Source: Nageia nagi (Eukaryota > Pinophyta). Taken from it: DNA of 64,000 bases. Numbering within the stretch: the first letter of the stretch is position 1; every line of letters begins with the position of its first letter. Shown piece after piece: positions 10,936-22,842 of the stretch. The stretch lies in the NCBI GenBank assembly GCA_050084985.1, contig JBITNC010000001.1, positions 70,556,001 through 70,620,000 of the forward strand. The letters are read 5' to 3'. The notes beneath the pieces are model-generated. The model worked only from the letters and a program-made list of their open reading frames with translations. It had not been told where the DNA came from and did no database searches. Position numbers and translations under genes: made by a program.

Positions 10936-12050
10936 GAGAATTTCAAAGAGCTTGAATGATAGCTTGCAATCCCAAAAACTCAGCACTATAACTTGGAGGA
11001 TACTAAATCTAAGTATCATCACTCTATTCTTGAGTAGAATAATGACCTTGTTGAATATGTTAATATTCTCTAATTCAATAGATAACAAGTTAGGTAAGTA
11101 TACATTTTGATAGCATTAATTCTACCTTTGCTAACAAATATATGCACAAATATTAGTATGGTAGAAAAGGATTAGATAATAATGAGAAGGGCATCATAGA
11201 TCCCATTTCAAATAAAGTTTGGCACAAAATAATAATTGGTGTTGGATTTGATGATCCTACACCTAGTTCATCTTCATCGATTCTAGTTTTCAACATGTTG
11301 GGTGGCAATGATCAAGGTTACACTAAATATATATATGATAAGTGGTAGCATTGTGGGATGATGCATGGTACAATAGAGGAGTTATAGGCTTATTATGTAG
11401 ATCCATTCCTACCTCCTATAGGATTGATATGAGTGGATATTTTTAAAAATGATTATGCCATCCTTGAAAAGTTGGGGGCATGGGGTGAGTTCCCCAAATC
11501 CAATAAAAAGAGTCTCATAGCATGGCTCTTATGATATCAGGCATATTTTGGTGAGGAGGTTTGTATGGATGATGTAGATACTATAGGTTAGAGCCTCACT
11601 CTTCCTTTTATTTTTGTTTATTTTTTTCTTATTCTTATTCATTTTCATTCAAGTTTTATTTAGTTTTTGAGCAAATCAATCCTAGGTCTAAGTAATCTTT
11701 CTTTCACATTCAATCTTCCCATCATTTAATGGGGTGATGACATTGGGTTCCTAACACCATTTTTCTATTACTCCCATATCTTACAACTAAGTTTGGAGGT
11801 AGGATTGGGGCCATTTTCTATGTCTCCCCAACTTAGTGATGAAATATCCTATCTTTGTGAAGAAATAGTAGAAGTCAATATTAGTACCCAATAGGACCCA
11901 TAGTTAATCAAAATAGGATCTTGGTTAAGCTTGGAATAATATGAAAGGTATCACCTATGGTTAAAAGAGGTTTTTGATATCTTTTCTTGGTGTAATTTTG
12001 ATATTCCTATTCTTGATCTTGATTTTGTCACTCATAGCATAGTTGTTAAT
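10936..12050 (+). other. G1 protease-RT linker
   Basis: The stretch shows coding-like runs with scattered stops, for example VGFDDPTPSSSSSILVFNML (about 11231-11290) and LGAWGEFP followed by KKSLIAWLL (about 11470-11532). It has no domain I can name. Tat elements usually have such a variable spacer here. Confidence 0.55.
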
Positions 12051-12780
12051 GAAGATGACAAACCCATTCAATAAAAGCCTAGAATAATGCATCCTAGGGT
12101 AGATCTTGCTATTCAATAGGATATTTATAGTTTCATTTTCTCCATTCATTATTCTCCATGGATATATAACATTGCACTTGTAGCTAATCTTAATGATGAA
12201 ATTAGATATTGTACAAATTTTAGAGATATCAATAAGGCATGCCCAAAAGATTCCTTCCCTTTACCTAACATTGATATGATTGTAGATTCAATAGCATGCC
12301 ATGAGGTTTTTTCTTTCATGGGTGGATTTTTCAACTATAATCATATTAGGATAAATAAGGAGGACTAACATAAGATAACTTTTGTTACTCCTTAGGGCAC
12401 ATTTTATTGGTTAGTCATGCCTTTTGGTCTAAAGAATGCAGGTGCAACTTATCAAAGAGCCATGGTGAGTATGTTCCATGATAGTGTTAAGGTATATGTT
12501 GATCATATCCTATCCAAATACACAACTAAATATGATCACATTTCAGATTTATGAAATATATTTAAGAGAATGAGAGATTACAAGTTGAAATTGAAACCTC
12601 AAAAGTGTGCATTTATAGTCTCATCTGGTGAATTGCTTGGGTTCATTATTTCAAGAAGAGGTATAGAGGTGGACCCCAAGAAAGTTTTAGATATTATTGA
12701 TTTACCTCCTCTTACAAATTTGAAGGAATTAATAAGTATTCAAGGAAAAGTTCAATAAGTCACAAGAGTCATTTCTCAAC
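12051..12780 (+). pseudogene. G1 reverse transcriptase
   Basis: The gypsy RT motifs are in order: LVANLNDEIRYCTNFRDINKACPKD and PLPNIDMIVDS (about 12180-12290), MGGFFNYNHIRI, then FYWLVMPFGLKNAGATYQRAM (about 12404-12466). The catalytic box reads YVDH instead of YVDD (about 12493). LKPQKCAF and GFIISRRGIEVDPKKV follow (12588-12692). Q>stop and W>stop changes can be seen side by side (kED*HKITFVTP*G). It copied element RNA into cDNA; the catalytic change and the stops inactivate it. Confidence 0.9.
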
Positions 12781-12789
12781 TAGCATATA

Positions 12790-13330
12790 TGATTTCCTCA
12801 TATATTGAAAAAAGGTGAGAAGTTCATTTGGGATGAAAGTGTCAAAAACTTTGGAAAACATCAAAATGTATCTTACTAATCCTCTAGTTTTATCCCCCTA
12901 TAATTTGAAAATGCCTTTTCTAATTTATGTTTCAGCAACATTAAGTGCATTAGGGGTATTGCTAGCTCAAAAGGATGAAAATAACAAGGAAAGAGCAATC
13001 TATTATGTTAGCAAAACTTTACTTGATTATGAGATAAGGTATACTCTAAATGAAAAGATGTATTTTTATATATTATTCTCAATTGAGAAATTAAGACATT
13101 ACATGATTGGAAACACAACTTATGTCATAGATTAGGCAAATCCTCTTAGATGTCTCATGTCTAAGTCCTACTTGTCTGAAAGGGCTGTAAAGTGGGTAAT
13201 GTTGCTTCAAGAATTTGATTTGGTATTTATTATTTAGAATTCAATAAATGGATATGATATAGTATATTTCATTTCAAATCACCCATGAAATGAAGTATCT
13301 ATATTTTGAGAATAAGTTTTAGATGAAGTG
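12790..13330 (+). pseudogene. G1 RNase H
   Basis: The open run 12815-13132 includes PLVLSPYNLKMPFLIYVSAT, then LGVLLAQKDENNKERAIYYV and SKTLLDYEIRYTLNEK, the standard gypsy RNase H block that follows RT. It continues in frame past a stop at 13133 into LSERAVKWVMLLQEFDLVF (about 13175-13230). It removes the RNA strand during reverse transcription. It lies directly downstream of RT and before the second RNase H. Confidence 0.88.
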
Positions 13331-13379
13331 TACAACCAACATATCCTTGAACCATACATTACCACTGCATACCTATGCT

Positions 13380-13930
13380 ATCTCTCCATTCTTAAGCCTG
13401 AGTATTTGCAAATTTTTATCAATTTCATGGAAAATAATGAATGGATCCTATTATTTTATGGCTTTAAATTAATTCATGGATAAGGGGAAGAAAATGTTCT
13501 TATCAACACTCATATTGATGTTATCCCTATGTCTTACCCTTTAAATTTTGATTGCATAAATAATATGGTAGAATATGAAGCTCTAATTTTAGGTCTAAAG
13601 GCTGCAATACTTATGAAAGTAAAAAGGATCAAAATATTTGGTGATTCTCAACTCATTTTTAAGTAAGTGTCTAACATCTACAACACCAAAGATCCTAAGT
13701 GACAATTGTACAAGGAAATGGTGGAGAATCTCCTTGTCTACTTCAATGAGTATGAATTTGGCAACATTCCAAAAGAAGACATGTATATTGATGCTATAGC
13801 TAGTGCCATTTCCCTTGATCCTATTCCCATAGAATATGAAGAGACTATTCTCATAACAAAAAAAATTAGTAAGCTTTCCCATGATTTTGTTAATGAGGAT
13901 TTAATTAAGGATCATTATTTTACTACTAAT
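13380..13930 (+). pseudogene. G1 second, archaeal-type RNase H (aRNH)
   Basis: A second RNase H fold follows the first. Blocks are a FYGFKLIHG strand pair (an altered FDGA-type start), YPLNFDCINNMVEYEALILG (about 13538-13595) with the catalytic E, KIFGDSQLI (about 13633-13657) with the catalytic D, then the ORF from 13706 with LYKEMVENLLVYFNEYEF and DAIASAI (a DAMAS-type block with the last D). This order, after RNase H and before integrase, defines Tat-lineage gypsy elements. The D of the first strand appears lost. Confidence 0.85.
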
Positions 13931-14029
13931 TGTATCAATGCATATGAATGATATCAAGATGTTTCTAATTATCTTAACGGTAGTGTTATCCCTATTACCT
14001 TTAATCATAATGCTAGGATTAAACTTAAA

Positions 14030-15200
14030 AATCTAGCAACTAAGTATGTCATCTTAGGTGATTTATTATATAGAAGGTCTTTGATGGTGCTCTTGTTAGA
14101 TGTTTAATGAGGTATGAAGTAGATATGGCCCTTCATCAACCTCATAATGGTGAATGTGGTGGACACTTTAGTGCTAAATTTATTTATCAAAAGTTACATA
14201 TATTAGGTTATTATTTGCCTACTATGCTTAAATATTGTGAATTGCATATTAAAAAATGTGAACAATATCAAAATAATGCTAGTATTCAACCTTCTCCTTC
14301 TCATGCTTTGCGTTCTATTATATCTCCTTTGCCTTTTCCTATTTGGGCACTTGATTTTATTGGTAAACTTAACCCTATTTCAAGATATGGCCATAAGTTT
14401 ATCATTACAATTACTAAATATTTCATAAAATGGGTGGAGGCTATACTTAATAAATCTACCAAAGGAGTTAAGATTGTTGAATTTATTATTAAGTTTATCA
14501 TTTCTAAATATGGTGTTCCTTATAAATTGTTCACGGATAATGGTACTAGTTGTAAAGGTAATGAAGTTAAATAATTTTGTGTTAAATATCATATTGAATG
14601 AAAATTTTATACCCCATATTACCCCCAGGGGATAATGGTTAATCCAAAGCTTCTAACAAGATCATTAAAAGTATCTTATCCAAAACTATTACAAAACATG
14701 GTGAACAAATCCTTTATGTTTTGTGGGCCTACAGAACAAGTATAAGGAATTTTGTAGGGGAAACCCTTTCTCCCTAATGTATGGTGATGAAGCCATAGTT
14801 CCCCTTGAGCTAGAGATCCCATATTTTCATATTTCATTAGATGGTCTTATTCCTAATGAAGATAAAATAAAAGCTAGATCAACCCAACTAGATGTCCTAG
14901 ATGAAAAGTGGGTTAATGCTCTAGAACACCTTCATGTATACCATTATAGAATTCAAAAAGCCTATAGAAAAAAGAAGATCAAACCTAAATAGTTCAAATT
15001 TTGTGACCTAATCTTAAGAGAAAACCTTGTCAACACTAAAGCCTTGGAAAATAAAAATAAAGGTAAATTCAAACCCAATTATATAATTCCTTACATTGTC
15101 ATGGAAAATTTGGAACAGATACATATAAATTGTCAAGAATTGATGGTAAAGAAGAACACAATCAATGTTATGCATCTAAAACAAGTTTTATGTATAGTAT
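14030..15200 (+). pseudogene. G1 integrase
   Basis: An HHCC-type zinc-binding block (HQPHNGECGGHFSAKFIY, then CELHIKKCEQY) lies at about 14131-14268. It is followed by the catalytic core: WALDFIGKLNP (first D, about 14344), LFTDNGTSCKGNE (second D, about 14528) and the downstream block with TPYYPQG where the E-helix should be. The C-terminal part (14723-15190) reads FSLMYGDEAIVPLELEIP and VLDEKWVNALEHLH. One 155-codon run (14107-14571) is open. There is no chromodomain, as expected for the Tat group. Stops and frameshifts separate the parts. Confidence 0.9.
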
Positions 15201-15254
15201 TTTTGATAAAATTTTGTATATCTTCATTATTTAAAATTAATATTTTAGGAAAAT

Positions 15255-16019
15255 GAACTCATAACCTGATGACACCACTAGAATCTATTGATAAAATATG
15301 TTCAAAAATCAATTATATCTTCCATGTCATGATAAATCAACAAAAAATGTAGTTTTTTCCTTTACTTTCATATCATTTTTATTAACAAAATTACTTCTCA
15401 ATAATGCTTATAAAAAATATGTTAACATGGTGTTTCATTTTTTGTTCATATCATTGGCCTCCTTTGTAAGGAAGGGGCACTCTTATCATAAAATCCATGG
15501 CAACATGGTGGCTTGGGAAACCAAGCTGATCATTCTTATCATTTGATGCCTTTGTAAGGAAGGGTCAATCTTATCATTTTGTACCTTTGTAAGGAAGGTC
15601 CATTCATATCAAAATCCATGGTAACATAGTGCCTTGGAAAACCAAACTTATCAATTTAAATTCATCTTCATTACAATCTTCATGGTTAAGTCACCAAGAT
15701 TGGTTTCTTTCCTTATCACTTATCACACTTTTCGTATTGTGCCTATATTTGAAATATATATTATGTAAAATGTGTCTTGTCTAACCTCTTTCCAAGTACC
15801 TTTTTATTTGAATTGGATTTATCCTATGATGAGAATTCCATCATGTTGCAACCAAGTCAAAGAGGGTGCATAACATAATCAAAATATAGGGAATCTAAAG
15901 CTACCATCATGTCACAACTTTTTAAAGATTATTTTCTCACATATATTATTATAATTTGAATTCATGTTTTGATATCCTTTTATTTCAATGGCATCAAAAC
16001 ATATTTAAGGTTGGGCATT
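15255..16019 (+). other. G1 3' noncoding region and polypurine tract
   Basis: No coding pattern. Short degenerate repeats occur at 15440-15650: GTAAGGAAGG is seen three times, and AAATCCATGGCAACATGGTG recurs with changes about 110 bases later. The purine-rich AAGGTTGGGCATT immediately before the 3' LTR (about 16006-16019) is the polypurine tract. Confidence 0.65.
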
Positions 16020-16732
16020 TGTTAACATTGAAAAAAGGAATTTTGATTTAATTAAAATACCTTTTTAGATATTTGAAATAATTTATTAAATAAATGCTCT
16101 TTTCCATATGCACACTTATCTACCTTTATGTTTTATGGTAACAGGCTAGCTCGACATCACAATAAGCCTAAGGAGGAGCATTAGCACTAGACTTATTACC
16201 TATAAAGGTGGAGGGGTTATGCATGATCAAAGATATAACATGACATAATCCTAAATCCTTTATAGGTGACAATATACTTGTGTCAATAATTATCAATATT
16301 TCTAAACATGACCTATAATATTTGGATTTTGTTATGCTTTGAGATATGCATTCCTAAGATATTTCTTCCCTTTGTGATTGAGATTTGGTGCATCGAATGT
16401 GGGACAATGACATTAAGCTTGAAGGAGAGGCATTCTGGAAAGGTAGCAGAGCATTGTCACAAATTTTTTAGCACAATTGATGGGTTGAGCCCATATTGGT
16501 TCCTACATATTTCAAAGAAGCTCATCACTCATCCAATCTCAATTGAATCTCATGTTTGTTCATCATCATAGGTAAATAACATGTTTGTATCTTCCATTAA
16601 TCCAATTTTTATAAGTTAATGTCAATTTGATTATTTTCATCCTTCATGTCATTGATTTCCTATTTTCATAGTTAATTAAGGAATTTAATTATTTTGTAAA
16701 TAACTATGATAATTATTATTTCAATTATAATA
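16020..16732 (+). repeat. G1 3' LTR
   Basis: It pairs with 7000-7725 and starts TGTTAACA right after the polypurine tract. It ends TTATAATA at 16732 (the usual terminal CA has become TA). It is followed by the GTAGG duplication at 16733-16737 and then the continuing 226-bp array. Confidence 0.92.
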
Positions 16733-16737
16733 GTAGG

Positions 16738-18143
16738 AATCCAGTGGATCAAGGAAGAAAACCTCGTCACCATGAAAATTAGCTTTTATAGTTATACACT
16801 TTCTCATGAAATTCAGTTGCATATGATGAGAGTATTGAAAATTAAAAATAAACTACATTAGAAAGAAGGAATCCACAATATATTTCCATAGAATAATAAA
16901 TAAGAACATCCTAAAATAATCAAAGGATTAGTTAAAATGACTTAAAAAATATTTAAATGTAGACATCCAATAGATTAAGGATGAAAACCTTATCACCATG
17001 TAACTAAATTTTGCATTTACACATTCCCTTCTCAAATTTAGTTGCATGTGATGAGAGTCCTAAAAATTGAAAATAAAGTACATTAGAAAGAAGGAATCCA
17101 TAATAGATGTCCATAGAATAGGAAAAAATAATATCCTAAAACCATTCAAGCAATTAGTTAATATAACTTCAAAAATTTTAAATGTAGGTAGCTAATGGAT
17201 GAAGGATGTAAACCTTGTCACCATGTAACTCAATATATGCATTTACATATGCCACCATAAAATTTGCTAGCACATGATAAGAGTCCCAAACATTAAAACT
17301 AAAGTACATTATAAAATAGGCATACATAATAAATATATATAGAATAGGAAATAATAGCATCCAAAAAATATTCAAGGGGTTAGTTAAGACAACTTCAAAA
17401 TTCTAATATGTAGGTAGCTAATGGATCAAGGATGCAAACCTTCTCACCATAAAAATTAACTTTTGTAGTCACACACTCCCCCACCAAATTTAGTTGTACA
17501 TGATCAAAATCCCAAAAAATTAAAAACAAAGTACATTAGAAAGAAGGCATCCATAATATATGTGCATAGAATAGGAAATAAGAACACCCTCAAATATTCA
17601 AGGGGTAAGTTAAGAAAACTTTAAAATTTTAAAATGTAGGCATCAAATGGATCAAGGATGCAAACCTTATTACCACACTACTCAAATTCTACATTTATAC
17701 ACACCTTATCAAATTTGGTTATGCATGATGAGAGTCCTAAAACTTAAAAACAAAGTACTCTAAAAAGAAGGCATCCATAATAAATGTCCATAGAATAGGA
17801 AATAATAACATCCCAAAACCATTCAAGGTGTTAGTTAAAATAACTTTAAAATTTTTAAATGTAGGTAGCTAATGGATCAAGGATGAAAACCTTATCACCA
17901 TGCAAATAATCTTCTACATTTACATACTCCCCTATCAAATTTGCATGCACATAATGAGATTTCTAAAAATTAAAAATAAAGTACATTTAAAAAGAGGCAT
18001 CCATAATAGACATTCATAGAATAGGAAATAATAACATCCCAAAACTATTCAAGGGGTTAATTAAGATAACTTCAAAATTTTGAAATGTAGGTAGCCAATG
18101 CATCAAGGATGCAAACCTCTTCATAATCCAACTTTTCTTATAC
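16738..18143 (+). repeat. 226-bp tandem array, central block
   Basis: Six anchors of the unit (GATGAGAG or variant) fall at 16825, 17050, 17276, 17502, 17728 and 17953, giving periods of 225, 226, 226, 226 and 225. Each unit contains ATGGATCAAGGATGCAAACC, a CATTTACACACTCCC block, AGTACATTAGAAAGAAGGCA and TAGAATAGGAAATAATAACA. Units differ from each other by point changes but hardly by length. It has no coding frame and I do not recognise it. With 6735-6999 and 46025-46121 it makes one ancestral array of about eight copies. Confidence 0.95.
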
Positions 18144-18426
18144 CACTACTACCAAATGGTCATTTAGCATAAAAGTGGATGTCAAAGTAGGAAAACAAAT
18201 TCTTGATGCCATTAGTATTATTAGGCATTAGCATGTTGTTATGCATTGATTTTATCCATTTTATAGATATGCTAACACTAGGTATAATGCTAGGTTGGAT
18301 TATACATATACACATAGGGTTTATACATATATGCATATGTTTTACAAACATATATAGATATTCTATGTATATATGCATAGGATTTAAAGATGACTATACT
18401 ATAATAGCTCATGTATATATCCTAAA

Positions 18427-18817
18427 TGTAATATCCCCAATTTAGGGCATATAGATGTCTCCCCTTATGCATATTCATTGTGAATTTTAGCATTTAGATT
18501 AGAATGATTTATTTGTTAAATTATGCATTTATTATGTCCATATTTCTACCCTAAGGGTCACAATCAAAAAAGGAGAATTATATATTTATGTAAGATAATA
18601 AAAAGGCTATTTAATGAGGTATTGCTCCTATACCTAGTCAACCATATTAAGGACGTTTTGGGGCCACTTAATATTTTATATTTTCCCCCTCTTAGTTAGA
18701 TGCCTTATAGGGGCATAATTATAAGTTATTAATGCTATAAAGGCAACTCATTCAATCTTAGATCATTCAAAGCTTAGGTATGCTTATCTTCTCTACATTC
18801 TAGGGTAGGGAGTCAGA
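18427..18817 (+). repeat. Element C 5' LTR, first part
   Basis: Aligns with 43791-44190: both share TGTAAT.(T/C)CCCC, CATTTAT(T)(A/G)TGTCCATATTT, TTTAATGAGGTA and ATATTTTCCCCCTCTT. It breaks off at 18817 where element B begins; TCAGA (18813-18817) is the probable B target copy. Confidence 0.88.
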
Positions 18818-19106
18818 TGTCTCTAGTTTTGGGTGTTTTTCCCATTTCACCTCTAATAAATGGGAACATTAATTTAGAAGTGATTTTATCTATTTTGTTA
18901 GAATTTTACCAAAATGTTGTAAATTCCACATAGATACTTAATAAATCTCTAATTATGAAATAAATGGCCCTTTTATTTATTTATTTTTATTTATTTAATT
19001 GGTAAAATACCAATAAATATGTAATTGTAATACTAAGGCATTGCATTTTTAAGCTTTGATGATTATAGTATTAGCATTAAATGTATCTCTAGTTAATAGT
19101 GCTCCA
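18818..19106 (+). repeat. Element B 5' LTR, first part
   Basis: Aligns with the start of the B 3' LTR (37718-38055): TTTTGGGTGTTTTT, AGTGATTTTATCTATTTT, AATAAATGGCCCTTTTATTT and TTAAATGTATCTCTA are shared in order. It ends at the A insertion point; CTCCA (19102-19106) is the A target copy. Confidence 0.88.
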
Positions 19107-21298
19107 TGTTATTCTTTCATAATTACACTCTATAAGGAGGGTAACATTATTATATTCCTTTATTATTTCATTCATTCATTATTTCTAAATAAGATTCATG
19201 CTTTTAATTCTCATTTCTTACTCCCCTTTCATTCTTTTGTAAGTACTGCAATAAGTGTATAGTCTTTATACTTAATTATTTTTATCAAGTTTTGTTAAGT
19301 CTAGAAAAGTTTGGGTCATTTTTATATTATTAGGTCTTAATCTTATAAATGTTAGTTAAAATTGCCATCTTGTTTAGGGTAGACATTGTTTGTCTAGTCA
19401 TTTGGATCAGACCTAGAAATTATACGTAGTCCATGATAATGAGCATCAATATTTTAAAGCTAGCTAAGTCTTTTTAGGTCTTATTATGGATGTTATTATG
19501 TAAATAAGTCTTGCATATTTTTCATACAACACAATTGATTCTTCACAAGTAACTGTACATATGTTTGAGGCCAAAAGGTAGTTTTATTTTGTTTAAGTCA
19601 TGTTTGAGAGATAATGTAACATGTAGGGGAAGTTAGTGTCTAAGTTCAAGTCTAGGTATTATATGAGTTCAAGTAAAAATGATTTAGGTTCTATAAATCC
19701 AATTACTCTTTCCTAGAAATATTATAAATATGAGTCAATGGGTAATATCCTAGGTCTCATGGATTTTTAGAGGAAAAGTTGTACTATACGCCAAGAAATA
19801 GTGGGCATTGAGTTAATCCATCAACAAGTGTTATCGAAAGACCAATCAGGGGGAGATATTTTTAGAAGGATCATTTTGTAAAACTTGCTAATTTTAAATG
19901 ATGATGTCACATCTTTTATTGAAAATTGATGGGTGATACGGTAATTCCCAATCACTCAATAGACCCTACCATAGCAAGGAAGACCCACTTTACTAAAAAA
20001 TAGAACTATTAGATAAGGGAAACATTTGGGTACACTTAATCAAGAGTGTTTAAACCCTAAGGCTTTGTCAATGTGTCAACTTTGATTCATTTGCACATGG
20101 TATTACTAGTTCTTCCTTAGGTTTCAATGTTATATCTTTCATTTTCCCTCATAGTTTTTGTAACTATGAGGGAAATAAAAATTGATGATGCCACAACTTT
20201 TGTTGAAAATTGATTGGTGATAAGGTAAGTCACAGTCACTCAATAGACCCTACCATAGCAAGCAAGACCCACTTTACTGAAAAAGAGAATTGTGAAATAA
20301 GGGAAACACTTGGGTCCACTTAATCAAGAGTTTTTAACCCCTAAGGTTTTTTTCAATGTGTCAACTTTGATTCATTTGCACATGGTATTATCAATTCTTC
20401 CTTAGGTTTCAATCTTATATCTTTCATTTCCCTCATAGTTTTTGTAACTTAGATCTATAATAATCTTTATAAATGGTTGCAAAAATTTAGATGGTTGCTA
20501 ATAGAGCATGGGTGCAAATCATACCAATTAAGCTGATGGACCATACCTCAATAATAAACTATAATTGCAAAAAGATATAGTTAAAGACAAATATGAGAAA
20601 TTATGGCTAAGAACATATAAAAATTTAGAGTTTGTAGATTCTTAGACATTGGCACGAATTGTAATAAGTCACTATGCAATCTAGCATACTTATAGATTGA
20701 AGTTGTACATTTGTAAATAGTTCTTTATTTTTATTCTTAGTCAATAGGGAAATTAAGGGAAGTAATGGTGTACAACCATCCATTGTAAATATACATTCTT
20801 ATAAATAGTGTTTTGTTAGAGGTCCAGAAGGTTAGACATTTTAGAAAAATTCCCTAGTGTAAGATTTACTTTCATATATGATAATATAGTACTTTACCCT
20901 CTACAGCTTATGATTGTTAGCTTGCTTTTTTATTATTATGTATGAAGTTTGGTTATAAATTATGGCTATGTATTGCAATGGTGAGGTCCCAAGGCTAAGA
21001 TAGTTATCTATTCTTAAACTTGGTAATGAATTACTACCTATGTGGTTAATGCTTTCTATAGTTTAGATTTTAGTCTCTTTCCTATTACCTTTCACCTTTC
21101 ATCTCTTTCTAGTTACTTTTAACCTTTTTCATAGATAGGAATTGGATTATAACCCAAATATTGAAAATAAAAACCCCACAAGTGCACTATCCCACCACCT
21201 TATGCTCTTTCAAGAACCCTAGTATTGTAGGCAATGGAAAACTAGACTAGACCAAACCCTTGAGGTTACATTATACTGATCAACAATAAACTAGTTCA
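19107..21298 (+). repeat. Element A 5' LTR
   Basis: A long LTR matching 31425-33336 throughout, for example AATTACACTCTATAAGGA, TCCCCTTTCATTCTTTTGTA, GGGCATTGAGTTA and CCAAACCCTTGAGGTTACAT. It is about 280 bases longer than the 3' copy because of an internal tandem duplication (19901-20447). TATA-like TTATAAATAGTGTTTTG is at about 20808. The 3' end is uncertain by about 15 bases. Confidence 0.88.
19901..20447 (+). repeat. 284-bp tandem duplication with hairpin junction in the A 5' LTR
   Basis: ATGATGTCAC (19901) and ATGATGCCAC (20185) begin two copies at an offset of 284 bases, which hold to CCCTCATAGTTTTTGTAAC (about 20146 and 20430). The 3' LTR has one copy. At the junction, TTTCCCTCATAGTT (20143-20156) and AACTATGAGGGAAA (20162-20175) form a perfect 14-bp inverted repeat with a 5-base loop; this arm is absent from the other copies. 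Confidence 0.9.
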
Positions 21299-21665
21299 TT
21301 TTTGATGCACTTGGTGGGACATGAACAAAAATTCATATTTTGGAGGCCTGATTAGGCTAGATAGCTATGTATGGTAAGCTATTACTTATGCTTAAAATAT
21401 TATAGGTTTTATTTAACCTTATTGGTGACTTTGCTATCAAAACTAGTTAATATTTTGAACCGTCACACCTCTAGAATGTAAATATACTAGGAGTGCTAGA
21501 AATTCTTCAAGACAATCTAGATTTTAAGAGTTATTAGTTCCTCAAAAGAGGACTAGGTGAAAGATTTTCCAAACCTTGTACCTCAAATTACTTTAAGAGA
21601 TATTCCATTAACAACTATATTTGAAACCATCAACAAAATCCTTCACCTCATATAAGTAGTCCAAA

Positions 21666-22830
21666 TATGGCTCAACTTGTCCCTATAAATTTTTCTTCTT
21701 GGAATAATAGTTATTGCTTATTAGTTCCTTCTAATTCTTTGGCTATTCTCCAAGAAAAATTTCAATTTTTTTCTAAATATGATGGGTTAGAAAAAATGCC
21801 TTTGAACATTATCAAGATGTATCTTTACTAGATCCTATCTTTAATATCAATGATGAAACTATTATGATGAGATTGTTGCCACATTATTTTGAATACAAAG
21901 TTGTTGAATGGTTCAAAACTCTCACCTCTAAATCCATAAATACATAGGGAGAGTTATTTCAAGCTCTTATCAAAAGATTTACTGAAGATGGTGATGATAA
22001 CACCTTTTCAAGCCTCATTACATGTATCAAAAGACATCCCCATGAGTATGAAGATGATTTTAATTTAAGATTTGAGAAAACATGGAAGTCCATTCCAACA
22101 AGGATCAATAAAATGAATGATCAAGCCTTGGTATATTATAGAAAATCATTTCTCCTAGAACTTAGTGTATTGATTATTATGTCGGGTGATACTTTCTTAT
22201 ATGTCTAGATAGCTAAAATTATTGAGCATACTTTGGTATCTTATGATAAGATACAACCTATATCCATTATGTCCTTATTTATTAATCTACCTCCAAAATA
22301 GGATCCATTATATATTTCTCATCTTGAAGTATTAGCCTTACCACCTACTCCTTCTAAATGTATGAACATGAACATTTGGGCTTACATTTTGAGTAGATGG
22401 TAGAATCTGCATCAGATCCTACTACATACCTAACCATGGTTAATTTTTTGCTTCCAATATATGCTAGAGAATAATCCAACTATGTTTAAACTAGAGCTTC
22501 CTACTTAGAAGCCCTATAATAAGCCCAAGTAACTCAATAAAATCAATAACCCATTCCAACTCAACCTGATCCAAAAAGAGTTTAGGTTCATGTGCTTCAA
22601 CCATAAGATCAAGAAAATCAACTTATTATTCATCCAAGTCAAATTTATCAAGATTTAAGTAATGTTTCTTCTTTAGTAAGAAACCTTGCTACCACCAAAA
22701 TTGAAGAACCAAAAAAAGAGAGGCCTCCTCCATTGAGATATCCTTGTATTACTAAAATCATAAGGAGAAAGCCACTTAGTAATTTAGATCACATCAACCT
22801 ATTGAAATAAGTAAGTTCACCCCTTAAATC
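21666..22830 (+). pseudogene. Element A gag
   Basis: A start is likely at ATGGCTCAACTT (21666). The capsid-like retrotransposon gag block is readable after one frameshift: HYQDVSLLDPIFN (about 21810), LPHYFEYKVVEWFKTL (about 21872-21920), GELFQALIKRF (about 21949-21983) and HEYEDDFNLRFEKTWKSIP (about 22042-22100). The 3' part (22300-22830) is more decayed; it holds a KSIRRKPLSN-like proline/lysine segment just before the protease. No zinc knuckle was found. Stops are mainly TAG/TAA at Q or W positions. Confidence 0.8.
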
Positions 22831-22842
22831 CTATACAATATT

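Larger units (their letters stand above)
7000..16732 (+). mobile_element. G1: Ty3/gypsy (Tat-type) LTR retrotransposon, degenerate
   Basis: A complete but dead gypsy element of 9733 bases. Its LTRs (7000-7725 and 16020-16732) both begin TGTTAACA, and the element is flanked by the 5-bp target duplication GTAGG (6995-6999 and 16733-16737). Domains run gag, protease, RT, RNase H, a second (archaeal-type) RNase H, integrase. The second RNase H between RNase H and integrase is the mark of the Tat lineage. It inserted within one unit of the 226-bp array. A 1.1 kb CACTA-like element lies in its gag region. Confidence 0.92.

Noticed and set aside
10636-11088. A 150-codon open frame on the minus strand.
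   Set aside because: It lies antisense to the protease of G1, whose plus-strand motifs are clear; antisense frames are open here because CAA/CAG-rich coding DNA lacks stops on the other strand.
14301-14592. Two minus-strand frames of 66 and 70 codons.
   Set aside because: Antisense to the integrase core of G1.
16738-18143. A CRISPR-like or coding tandem array.
   Set aside because: The 226-bp units are contiguous with no spacers and have no frame; the context is a plant nuclear genome.
18203-18445. An 80-codon plus-strand frame at the left end of the CACTA-like element.
   Set aside because: It crosses the boundary with element C at 18427 and has a low-complexity hydrophobic translation from TATACATA repeats.
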